Positions 7,026-13,853 of a DNA stretch of 24,969 nt are shown in pieces (within the stretch, counting starts at the first letter, position 1; every line of letters starts with the position of its first letter). The position numbers and the translations under genes were made by a program. Origin of the DNA: a virus; IMG/VR virus record IMGVR_UViG_3300017744_000134, positions 1 through 24,969 of that record; one strand, written 5' to 3'. The notes under the pieces were generated by a model. It was not told the origin of the DNA. It made no database searches and saw only the letters and a program-made list of their open reading frames with translations.

Positions 7026-7405
7026 AAATCCTCTAATTTGGCTACAAATTCTGAGATATTTATGGCTTTTTTTATGAACTGCGATTTAGTAATATTATTT
7101 ACATTATCAAAATCTTGTGTGCAGACAAGTAAATTACTTACACCAAGAACTGCAAACGTTGGCACACCTTCGTTCTTACGATCTTTAAGCCATGCGCATT
7201 GTTGGGGTGTTAAATTAAAACCAATAGATGTTCCATCTCTTTTAGGTAATTCTTTTTTATATTTATACTCTACAAAACAGAGGCCGCTATTGCCTGAGTA
7301 GAAACAATCTGGCACACCGCCATGGTAGGCGTCATTGATTTTCCATTTGTAAATAGTGGAGGGAAGTTTTTTGTGTACTTTATTTATAAAGTGACGTTCT
7401 TGCAT
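7013..7405 (-). CDS. PD-(D/E)XK nuclease, VRR-NUC-like
   Basis: 130 residues. H-G-G-V-P-D-C-F-Y followed by LCFVEYKYKKELP gives the PD...(D/E)-x-K core (Asp of VPD, then E-Y-K), and N-L-T-P-Q-Q-C-A-W-L is the usual downstream helix with the conserved Gln. This is typical of VRR-NUC / Holliday-junction-resolvase-like enzymes that phages use on branched or host DNA. GGAG lies 6 bases before the ATG, but within an inverted repeat (7413-7429). Flanked by replication proteins upstream and DUF1289 downstream. Confidence 0.7.
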   Translation of the reverse strand: MQERHFINKVHKKLPSTIYKWKINDAYHGGVPDCFYSGNSGLCFVEYKYKKELPKRDGTSIGFNLTPQQCAWLKDRKNEGVPTFAVLGVSNLLVCTQDFDNVNNITKSQFIKKAINISEFVAKLEDLCVK

Positions 7406-7412
7406 ACATTAC

Positions 7413-7429
7413 TCCGGATCTGAACCGGA
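7413..7429 (-). promoter_or_regulatory. Inverted repeat overlapping the ribosome-binding site of the VRR-NUC-like gene
   Basis: On the minus strand TCCGG pairs with CCGGA (5 bp) across a 7-base loop, and the right arm contains most of the GGAG that serves as the Shine-Dalgarno of the gene starting at 7405. If the hairpin forms, the site would be partly hidden. ATCCGG is also a direct repeat with 11-base period. Confidence 0.4.
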
Positions 7430-7445
7430 TGTAGTGTATTGTAGC

Positions 7446-7476
7446 ACATACGACGACGCATCTTGTCGCCGTATGT
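7446..7476. repeat. Intergenic hairpin between two leftward genes
   Basis: ACATACG (7446-7452) pairs with CGTATGT (7470-7476); after one mismatch four more pairs (CGAC/GTCG) and a wobble extend the stem to a 5-base loop. It occupies the 80-base gap after the 228-aa gene. No T-tract follows on the minus strand, so a canonical terminator is not supported; it could mark mRNA processing or stabilise an upstream 3' end. Confidence 0.5.
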
Positions 7477-7485
7477 ACATCACTT

Positions 7486-8172
7486 TTAGGAGTTGGTTGG
7501 ACCTAAGTTAAGTTTAGTGTATACCTCCTTGGCATACTCATAATCTTCTTCGGTTACCCAACCTTGGTTTTCTGCATTTAAGTTATAAAACTTTTGTGCA
7601 GCTCTATTTTGTGTTTGTAGAGAACTTAGTTTCCACAATGCACTGAACCTATCGCCTCCTAGCTGTCCAATCTGAGTGTTCCACTCTCGTGAAACTCTTA
7701 ATTTAGACGAAGCAAAATCCATAAGAAACGGAGTTTTATCTAACTCACCTGTTTCTGGATCTTTACGAAGTAATAGATGTGATTGAGTCTGCATAATCTC
7801 ATGATCTTCAGCTTTCAATCCTTCTTTTGCAAGGTGGTCAAGGGCTGCTTGTTGACTAGCATAAGTCCCAATTAACCCTCCTCCTGCGTCTCTTTTTTTC
7901 CAAAGTACAAAGTCTTCTTTAAAATGTACATTAATAACGTACAGCTCTGTGCCGTAGTTTGTGCTATCAATGCTATTTATAAAGTGACCCGGTTTAGCAC
8001 CTTCAATGTACGCGTCGTGATTAGAATCCACTTCACTGTTCATTTGTTGGAGTAACTTTACTCTGGGGGTTTGTAAATGCTCAGCAGTGATATTCTCATT
8101 ACCAAGCCCTGATGCTTCTTTAACATGCGCTGGCACGTTGTTAGAAACAAGTGATATAGCTGTTTCGCTCAT
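7486..8172 (-). CDS. Conserved phage replication-module protein, unknown function (228 aa)
   Basis: Contains ASGLGNENITAEHLQTPRVK, LLQQMNSEVD, an EGAKPGHFINSIDS segment, VLWKKRDAGGGLIGTY and a central aromatic-rich part (FSALWKLSSLQTQNRAAQ). The pattern G-x-G-x-E-N-I-T ... P-R-(V/L)-K-L-L-Q and W-K-x-R-x-x-G-G-G recurs in proteins of unknown role in the replication modules of marine and roseophages; single-stranded DNA binding is possible, but it is inference from position. No acidic C-terminal tail of classical SSB. Start ATG at 8172 follows AAAGGT. Downstream of the helicase cluster. Confidence 0.55.
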   Translation of the reverse strand: MSETAISLVSNNVPAHVKEASGLGNENITAEHLQTPRVKLLQQMNSEVDSNHDAYIEGAKPGHFINSIDSTNYGTELYVINVHFKEDFVLWKKRDAGGGLIGTYASQQAALDHLAKEGLKAEDHEIMQTQSHLLLRKDPETGELDKTPFLMDFASSKLRVSREWNTQIGQLGGDRFSALWKLSSLQTQNRAAQKFYNLNAENQGWVTEEDYEYAKEVYTKLNLGPTNS

Positions 8173-8200
8173 TGTTCACCTTTCGTTTTTCTTGTTTAAA

Positions 8201-8584
8201 TTACTTACTACGGAAATTAACCTTAGTAAGCTCCGTGGAACGTACGCCCGGAACCGAAGGTTCCATAGCGATAAGTTCCCTATAAGCTGTAGCTGACATA
8301 CGTTTCTGCAACAACTCAAACCGACCTGTGTCAGTTATATGTTGATGTAGAGCGTCCCAGTCTTCTACAGTTGGTACTGTTTCCGTTTTAAGAGAAATAG
8401 TACACGCATCGTTACCGGTTTGAGTAAGTCCTTGACTTTCCATATCGGCAGCGATTTCTGCTTCCAAAGCATTCTGTACTTGCTTTAGTTCTTTCTCTTG
8501 TTCGAGAAGAACCTTAAGCTTTGTACGTGTGTTTGTAAGCATGTTCATTTTGTCATCGAGTGTGACTTTTGGTTGAGTTTCCAT
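8201..8584 (-). CDS. Hypothetical protein with N-terminal coiled coil (127 aa)
   Basis: Residues about 8-55 are helical and heptad-like (LTNTRTKLKVLLEQEKELKQ, VQNALEAEIAADM). The C-terminal half has TVPTVEDWDALHQHITDTGR, FELLQKRMSATAYREL and a P-S-V-P-G-V-R-S-T motif. The F-x-L-L-x-(K/R)-R-x-x-x-x-A-x-R-E-L ... V-P-G-V pattern recurs in small phage proteins of unknown role. AGGAGGTG lies upstream of the ATG. It sits between the 228-aa protein and the 92-aa protein. Confidence 0.5.
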   Translation of the reverse strand: METQPKVTLDDKMNMLTNTRTKLKVLLEQEKELKQVQNALEAEIAADMESQGLTQTGNDACTISLKTETVPTVEDWDALHQHITDTGRFELLQKRMSATAYRELIAMEPSVPGVRSTELTKVNFRSK

Positions 8585-8592
8585 AACACCTC

Positions 8593-8871
8593 CTAGTGTA
8601 TGATTTGATTTTCTGTTAGATCAATATGTAAATCATCATATACAATATTGACTCCTTTAGTAAGTTCAACAGCAAATTGTGCTGCTTCTTTTACAATTTC
8701 TTTAATATCTGGTTCTATATTTTCATCTAAATAACTAGACACAATAAGTTCAGATATTGAATATATTAAAGCTGTAGCTAATACAGTATTATCTGTATTA
8801 GTTAATTGTTTTAATTCTTTTTTAGGAAGTTGTCCTAATTGTAAAGTCTTTTTTGCATCCGACATTTTCAT
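8593..8871 (-). CDS. Hypothetical helical protein, 92 aa
   Basis: Reads as mostly alpha-helical, moderately acidic: KKTLQLGQLPKKELKQLTNT, then a hydrophobic helix ATALIYSISELIVSSYL and a C-terminal EIVKEAAQFAVELTKGVNIV. Not clearly membrane spanning. The start is 1 base from the helicase stop and AAGGT precedes the ATG by about 5 bases. No family recognised. Confidence 0.45.
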   Translation of the reverse strand: MKMSDAKKTLQLGQLPKKELKQLTNTDNTVLATALIYSISELIVSSYLDENIEPDIKEIVKEAAQFAVELTKGVNIVYDDLHIDLTENQIIH

Positions 8872-8872
8872 A

Positions 8873-10222
8873 TTATACCTTATGTAATTCTGTAAGCACG
8901 TTAAGTAAACTTTCCATACGATTTAGTTTACCGTTTAGTTTTTTATACACCTCTGATTCCCATGTATTTCTGGCTGATATAAGTATAGTTTCAGTTTTTT
9001 GAGTTTGACCAGAACGATGTATACGTCTGTTGAACTGTTGAAAATGTTCAGCATTGTATGTAGGTGAGCACCAGATAATTGTATTAGCTTTGGTAAGTGT
9101 AAGACCATGACCTGCTGACTGGGGATGTGCAAACAATACTTGTATTTGTCCGGATTGAAAGCGTTGTACAATTTCAGGCCGTTTTTGTGCAGGTACAGAA
9201 CCGTCGATCACTTCGTATGTATACCCGCGTTTTTCTGCGAGTTCTATAAGTGCATTACGTTCGTGTTTCCAATTGAATGCTACAAGGGAATGTTTACGTA
9301 CATCTACTAGATCCATAACAAGTTCATACCTATCTTGGTGAAAATACTGAGTAAGACCATTTTCGTCATATACACCACCACTAACAAGTTGTAATAGTTT
9401 TTTGACTCGAGCACCTGCATTGACTGCATTGATAGTCCCTTGTTTTGTATACAATACTGACTCTTCAGCAAGTGTTTTGTACATTTTAGTTACCTGCGGG
9501 GAAAGTGTTGTATATACAGTTCGGACTATATTGTCAGGTAAATCAATACAATCTTCTAGCGCGTGTCGTATGGTAATGTCTTTTAATTGGTTAGCTATTA
9601 CTTCTTCGATGCCGGGTTTGTCTGTCCACACGTTAGCAAAGCCATTAAACTGTGGCGTACAGACTTGATGACGATACGAATAAAATCGCGAACCTAAATG
9701 TTCTCCGTCATCTATTAGATTGACTGGATGCCAAAGATCAAGAATGCTATTAGTATTAGGAGTTCCAGACATACCGACCCTTCGCTCGAATACTTCTGAT
9801 AACTTTTTAATGTTCTTGGAACGTTTAGCGTCTTTATTTTTGAAAGCAGTAAATTCATCAATTACTAAGTTTTTAAAGTTTGTTAATAACTGTTGATTTT
9901 TAACTAAGAAATTGACCGCTTCAAAGTTAGTGATAACCATATCAAGCGACGTATCTTCAAATACTTTTTGTCTATTCTTAGCGTAGGCAACACCGTATTT
10001 AATATCAGGTTGAAACTTTTTTATGTCGTCAACCCATGCTGCTTCCAGAATAGATAACGGTGCTAAAACAAGAGTTCGTCCGCCCCATTGTACATGTGCA
10101 TCGAGTACTGACCTTGTTTTTCCTGTTCCGGGATCGGAAGTAATTAGACAACGTGAGTTGTTAGTTAGAAATTTTGTGGTTTCTTCCTGATGTGCATAAG
10201 CACTAATTGTTTTCTCCATCAT
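8873..10222 (-). CDS. SNF2-like superfamily 2 DNA helicase/translocase
   Basis: 449 residues. Walker A at 30-36 (D-P-G-T-G-K-T), motif II I-D-E-F at 121-124 (an IDEF version of DEAH), motif III S-G-T-P at 152-155, a V-A-F-N-W segment, then the C-terminal RecA lobe with Q-S-A-G-H-G-L-T-L and the motif VI sequence FNRRIHRSGQTQKTE. This two-lobe layout is that of compact SNF2/ComFA-like phage helicases, used for fork remodelling or recombination. A promoter (10266-10294) and an unstructured tandem-repeat leader precede it; there is no visible Shine-Dalgarno before the ATG-ATG start. Confidence 0.85.
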   Translation of the reverse strand: MMEKTISAYAHQEETTKFLTNNSRCLITSDPGTGKTRSVLDAHVQWGGRTLVLAPLSILEAAWVDDIKKFQPDIKYGVAYAKNRQKVFEDTSLDMVITNFEAVNFLVKNQQLLTNFKNLVIDEFTAFKNKDAKRSKNIKKLSEVFERRVGMSGTPNTNSILDLWHPVNLIDDGEHLGSRFYSYRHQVCTPQFNGFANVWTDKPGIEEVIANQLKDITIRHALEDCIDLPDNIVRTVYTTLSPQVTKMYKTLAEESVLYTKQGTINAVNAGARVKKLLQLVSGGVYDENGLTQYFHQDRYELVMDLVDVRKHSLVAFNWKHERNALIELAEKRGYTYEVIDGSVPAQKRPEIVQRFQSGQIQVLFAHPQSAGHGLTLTKANTIIWCSPTYNAEHFQQFNRRIHRSGQTQKTETILISARNTWESEVYKKLNGKLNRMESLLNVLTELHKV

Positions 10223-10227
10223 AGCTG

Positions 10228-10254
10228 TATTTGTTATTTGTTATTTGTTATTTT
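10228..10254 (-). repeat. Short tandem repeat TATTTGT, helicase leader
   Basis: Three perfect head-to-tail copies of TATTTGT on the plus strand (10228-10248), with a partial fourth (TATTTT). On the transcribed minus strand it reads as an A-rich AAATAAC-type repeat just before the helicase start, in the 5' untranslated leader of a promoter ending at 10266. The leader should be single-stranded. Confidence 0.8.
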
Positions 10255-10265
10255 GTACGAAAAGG

Positions 10266-10294
10266 ATTATACCTACTTCATACCCCATTGACAA
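10266..10294 (-). promoter_or_regulatory. Sigma70-type promoter for the helicase operon
   Basis: Minus strand: TTGTCA (10294-10289; 5 of 6 to TTGACA), a 17-base spacer, and TATAAT (10271-10266; perfect). It overlaps the 3' end of the upstream exonuclease gene and is placed to start transcription some 35 bases before the helicase ATG. The best promoter match I saw on the minus strand of the window. Confidence 0.65.
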
Positions 10295-11028
10295 GCAGGG
10301 TCTTCACCATTTTTATAAGAACACCACTTACAACTGGATGTACTTGGATTAGGTGGAAATTTTTCTGCTGTTGTCATAACCAAAGCTCGCTCATGAAGTT
10401 TTGGTAAAAATAAAAGAGCTTGATCTCTAGTATAGGACTGTTCAGTTACAGTACCATGGTCTAGATACCAGAGCTCAGTTTGTACATGTTGCAGATCTGG
10501 ATAACGTAAAAACGAACCAATTGCATATGTTAAAGCTTGTTGCCCATGTGCAATTTCATTACCAAACTGTCTACCAGTTTTGTAATCTATTACACGTGCG
10601 CTGGTCTTATCTTCATGTACGATTGCATCTAATTTGATACGAGCCCATACATCTTTTGCCATCCAATGACAGGCTTCCCATTCTATAGTAAAACCCCATT
10701 CGCCTTCGAGTTCTGCTTTACCTTCGTCATACAGATTTTTCAAACGTTCAAATTGTGATGTAAATTTACTTAAAGTATCTGGAAACTCTGGTAAACGTCC
10801 ATCTACATATTTTTCAGCTTGATCGTGTATTTCGCTACCACGTTTTGCAGCAGGACCGTAGTCTTCACTAATTCTTTTTACTTTAGCTATGTAACTTCGA
10901 TAAGCACAAGCCTCAAAAGTTTTAAGGGTTGAATGGGACCAAGCTGGTATAAGACCTAATTCCTTAGGTTTTGACATCTCTACGACATTATCAATATCGG
11001 GACGCCTGTCAGACGTAAGTTGGGGCAT
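10273..11028 (-). CDS. Cas4/RecB-type PD-(D/E)XK exonuclease with predicted Fe-S cluster
   Basis: 251 residues. H68 in G-S-E-I-H-D-Q, D134 in K-L-D-A, D148-Y-K150 and Q163/Q164 (QQALTYA) give the RecB-family nuclease core. C41, C233, C236 and C246 sit as in Cas4/AddB-type proteins that bind one 4Fe-4S cluster (one Cys N-terminal, three C-terminal). Such phage enzymes make single-stranded ends for recombination or degrade host DNA. Start at 11028 lacks a strong Shine-Dalgarno; Met18 is an alternative. Located between helicase-primase and the SNF2-like helicase. Confidence 0.85.
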   Translation of the reverse strand: MPQLTSDRRPDIDNVVEMSKPKELGLIPAWSHSTLKTFEACAYRSYIAKVKRISEDYGPAAKRGSEIHDQAEKYVDGRLPEFPDTLSKFTSQFERLKNLYDEGKAELEGEWGFTIEWEACHWMAKDVWARIKLDAIVHEDKTSARVIDYKTGRQFGNEIAHGQQALTYAIGSFLRYPDLQHVQTELWYLDHGTVTEQSYTRDQALLFLPKLHERALVMTTAEKFPPNPSTSSCKWCSYKNGEDPACQWGMK

Positions 11029-11043
11029 ACATTTTAGGGGTTA

Positions 11044-13521
11044 TTAGTTAATCATAGATTTGTCTCCTAATAATGTAGTATCTTTATCGTCAAAGTGTTC
11101 TTGTATTAAATTTTCTTTTACTTGGTTATCAATTACCCAAGTTACTAATACCCCTCGAGGAGCTGAACTGGATTTACCAGTGCCGACACGTTTACGTGTG
11201 GTAGTGACATTTAGTCGACTCATTGCTTTTGTAAAATCTCGTATAGCTAGTGCTTTTCTATTATCTGTAAGAACATCATACACTAGTTTAAAATGCTGCA
11301 TAGGTATAACAAGCTCAGTGCCTGCTTTACTAACCCAGTCTTTAATATACCTTTGAGCTGTACTTATTCCACCGGCGTCAAAAGTATTTGTAAGTGGTAT
11401 ATCTAGTATTTCTACAAAGTATTCTAAATTGTTTTGTTTAATTGCAGTTGCAAATTCTTCTAGTACAGACATAGATACTTGTTTCATTTCTTTCTTAGCA
11501 TCATTTTCTAATGCTGTATGAGCCATACGCTCATCTACTTGAAACTTTTGTAGAAGTCCTGCAAAAGCGAATAGTTCTGCTTGTACATCTGCTAGCATAC
11601 CAATGAAGTTAGGATAAGCATCTTCTAACTTACTTTCTTGCCTGGGGGCTACATTGTAACGCCTGTCGCCTTCTTCTATTTTAACTGCATCAGCTCGGTT
11701 AGTAAGAAAGATAAAGTTACAAAAGCTAGGTAATTCTATTTGGTTAGTACGCATCGCACGTATAGTAAGAGTTGGTTCTGTAACTTGGTGTTTAAGTTTG
11801 TCAGCCATCCTGCCTGTGTTACCTGAATCACCCATACGAAACTCATCTACTACAAGAAACAGGGCTGTACGCATGTATAAGTTAAATTGTTCTTCTATGT
11901 TTTCTAAAGAACGCATTGGCACTTGTTGCTCACCAAACAAAGGTTTAAGTACTTTGTGTATAAACAAACCTTTACCAGTACCGGGAACGCCTGTAAATAT
12001 CCATGCAGTCATTGTTTTACGTTTGTTTTGATAAATATAAGCAAGCCAATTAACAAAATGTTCAAGTTCAGTTTTACCTCCTCCAAGTATGTGTTGCATT
12101 AAGGTTAATGTATTAGGTATGTATTTGTACATCGATGCTGCAGTGCCATAAGTAAGCTCAGGTACTTCAGTAGATGCACCTAACATGTAGCCGGATCTTC
12201 TGTATAGGTTGACATGGTAGGGGGCCGTTTCCATTTGTATACCTTTTTCTGATGCTGGATCAAACACAACTTGTGCATCTGGTATATAGTCAGGCATTGG
12301 TCGGTTGTGGGTACGCATAAAACCTTCTAGAGACGTTTTTTGTGTAGGTGTTAATGGGTAATCATCAGTAAACTGAGATTTAGTATTATCAAATACTCCG
12401 TTAAAGTAAGTATCAGTATAAAAATCACGAAGAACAATAGGTTTGACGTTTTTAGTTCCATCAATTTTATCAGCGTATTTATCGAAAATAGTTTGATAAA
12501 ACTCTGGGTCAGCTTTTTCAATTTCAAATATAGGTTCACCTTTGAAATTATACATATAGTGAGGGTTAGTGAGAATAAAGTAATACGCTCCGCTGTCGCC
12601 TCCGTTGATGTTACAGTTAACGTAAGGTTCTGATATACGACATATTTCTATACTCATACGATCAGGATTTTGAAGTACTTGTTCAGATACTCCGTTTACA
12701 TTTACTGTAGATATCTTTTCGTTTTTCTTAACAAGCCCTGCTTTCTTACGTAAGCCATCTTTTATTTGTGTAGATAAACTATGTACTTTTTCAGGATTTA
12801 CATCTCGTATTAAATTACTTATGTCTAAGGTTGGTGAACCACGGTCTATTTTTACAAACCTATCTCCAGTAACTGGGTCTTGTACACCTGTAAATTTAGG
12901 AGTACCTATATAAATAAGTTTAGAGTTATCAGCTAAGCTTACATCTAGTGGATAAGAAATACTTTGTCCATTAGCAGACAATACAAGTTGGTCAGCAAGT
13001 ATATCTATTTCATAATTAAGTGTACGAAACCATTCTTTTAGGGCCCGAGGTTGTACAGTATGGTTAAGTAAAAAGAACAAATGCATTGAGATTTTGTTAC
13101 TTTTTATTCCTAGGGACGCGGATGCTTGTGCAATATAACTTACGTTACTAAACTCTGATGGTAAATATTGCACAAAAGCTTCAGCAAGATTCTGTATATC
13201 ATAAGTATTGTACTTACTTTTAGCACCAGGGAATGTAATGCCGTCTAAATCTAATACTAATAACTGTGTACTTGCAGCACGATCAGTCATTAGTGCACGT
13301 GATTCATTCTTTAGTTTTTTCTTTAAATCACCTTTGTGCAGTGCATGACCTGCAGCTGCGTGGGTTTGTAATAACTCATAGAACTTATCAAAGCCTTCTT
13401 GATTAGGTTCTATATTGTAATGCTCAGAGGTAAAGTTTTTTACCAGTGGGTAGGGTTTTGTTTCGTCAGTTGTTATTTCTTTGACAAGCTTGTGTTTAGC
13501 TTTGAGAAAGATTATCTCCAT
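11044..13521 (-). CDS. Primase-helicase (AEP-like N-terminus, D5/SF3-type ATPase)
   Basis: 825 residues. N-terminal region with D-L-D-G at 91-94 and S-M-H-L-F-F at 145-150, the order of catalytic D-x-D and the s-x-H-x-F strand of archaeo-eukaryotic primases. A central domain precedes the helicase: Walker A G-V-P-G-T-G-K at 511-517, Walker B L-V-V-D-E at 556-560, then N-F-I-F-L-T-N-R (sensor 1), D-R-R-Y-N-V. The ATPase matches the D5/DUF5906 SF3-like helicase. It would unwind and prime DNA at the fork. GGAG lies 8 bases before the ATG; CsrA-like gene 5 bases upstream. Confidence 0.85.
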   Translation of the reverse strand: MEIIFLKAKHKLVKEITTDETKPYPLVKNFTSEHYNIEPNQEGFDKFYELLQTHAAAGHALHKGDLKKKLKNESRALMTDRAASTQLLVLDLDGITFPGAKSKYNTYDIQNLAEAFVQYLPSEFSNVSYIAQASASLGIKSNKISMHLFFLLNHTVQPRALKEWFRTLNYEIDILADQLVLSANGQSISYPLDVSLADNSKLIYIGTPKFTGVQDPVTGDRFVKIDRGSPTLDISNLIRDVNPEKVHSLSTQIKDGLRKKAGLVKKNEKISTVNVNGVSEQVLQNPDRMSIEICRISEPYVNCNINGGDSGAYYFILTNPHYMYNFKGEPIFEIEKADPEFYQTIFDKYADKIDGTKNVKPIVLRDFYTDTYFNGVFDNTKSQFTDDYPLTPTQKTSLEGFMRTHNRPMPDYIPDAQVVFDPASEKGIQMETAPYHVNLYRRSGYMLGASTEVPELTYGTAASMYKYIPNTLTLMQHILGGGKTELEHFVNWLAYIYQNKRKTMTAWIFTGVPGTGKGLFIHKVLKPLFGEQQVPMRSLENIEEQFNLYMRTALFLVVDEFRMGDSGNTGRMADKLKHQVTEPTLTIRAMRTNQIELPSFCNFIFLTNRADAVKIEEGDRRYNVAPRQESKLEDAYPNFIGMLADVQAELFAFAGLLQKFQVDERMAHTALENDAKKEMKQVSMSVLEEFATAIKQNNLEYFVEILDIPLTNTFDAGGISTAQRYIKDWVSKAGTELVIPMQHFKLVYDVLTDNRKALAIRDFTKAMSRLNVTTTRKRVGTGKSSSAPRGVLVTWVIDNQVKENLIQEHFDDKDTTLLGDKSMIN

Positions 13522-13526
13522 GATTT

Positions 13527-13709
13527 TTACTCCTGTGTATCAAAAATTTCTTTTCTATCTATCTTAACATATGGTTCTGCATCGAATGCAAGCTTTACTT
13601 GTTTAGGTCCTAAGTTTGTAATTGTAAACGTACAGATAACTTCTCCCAGCTCCGGGATATGTATAACAATACTTTCTTTTTTACGGCGACTAAGTACTAG
13701 ATTGCTCAC
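13527..13709 (-). CDS. csrA: CsrA-like RNA-binding translational regulator
   Basis: 60 residues, the size of CsrA. L-V-L-S-R-R-K-K-E-S-I-V-I then G-P-K-Q-V-K-L-A-F-D-A and V-K-I-D-R-K-E-I align with the host CsrA pattern (L-x-R-x-x-x-E ... G-x-x-V-R-I-G-x-x-A-P ... V-x-R-x-E-I). The R-K-E-I arginine corresponds to CsrA Arg44, key for binding GGA motifs. It starts with GTG overlapping the upstream stop (GTGA). In bacteria CsrA dimers repress or stabilise mRNAs via GGA hairpins; a phage copy could redirect host translation or control phage messages. Confidence 0.8.
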   Translation of the reverse strand: MSNLVLSRRKKESIVIHIPELGEVICTFTITNLGPKQVKLAFDAEPYVKIDRKEIFDTQE

Positions 13710-13846
13710 TTTTCAAAGTAGTTTTTAAGGTCTTTCCAATATTGTTTTAATTTATCGTCTAACGCTTTGTTCTGATAAGGACATAAAGCTTTGAGTAATA
13801 CTTTACTAAGAACTACTACTAATATTATTACTAATAATGTTTCCAT
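13706..13846 (-). CDS. One-helix membrane peptide, 46 aa
   Basis: Start chosen at 13846 because GAGG precedes this ATG by about 5 bases; an in-frame ATG further upstream lies inside the polymerase gene. The sequence METLLVIILVVVLSKVLLKA is a hydrophobic helix, followed by a basic/aromatic tail (DDKLKQYWKDLKNYFEK). Likely inserts in the inner membrane with the tail in the cytoplasm. It lies between polymerase and CsrA. Function unknown. Confidence 0.6.
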   Translation of the reverse strand: METLLVIILVVVLSKVLLKALCPYQNKALDDKLKQYWKDLKNYFEK

Positions 13847-13853
13847 AATGACC

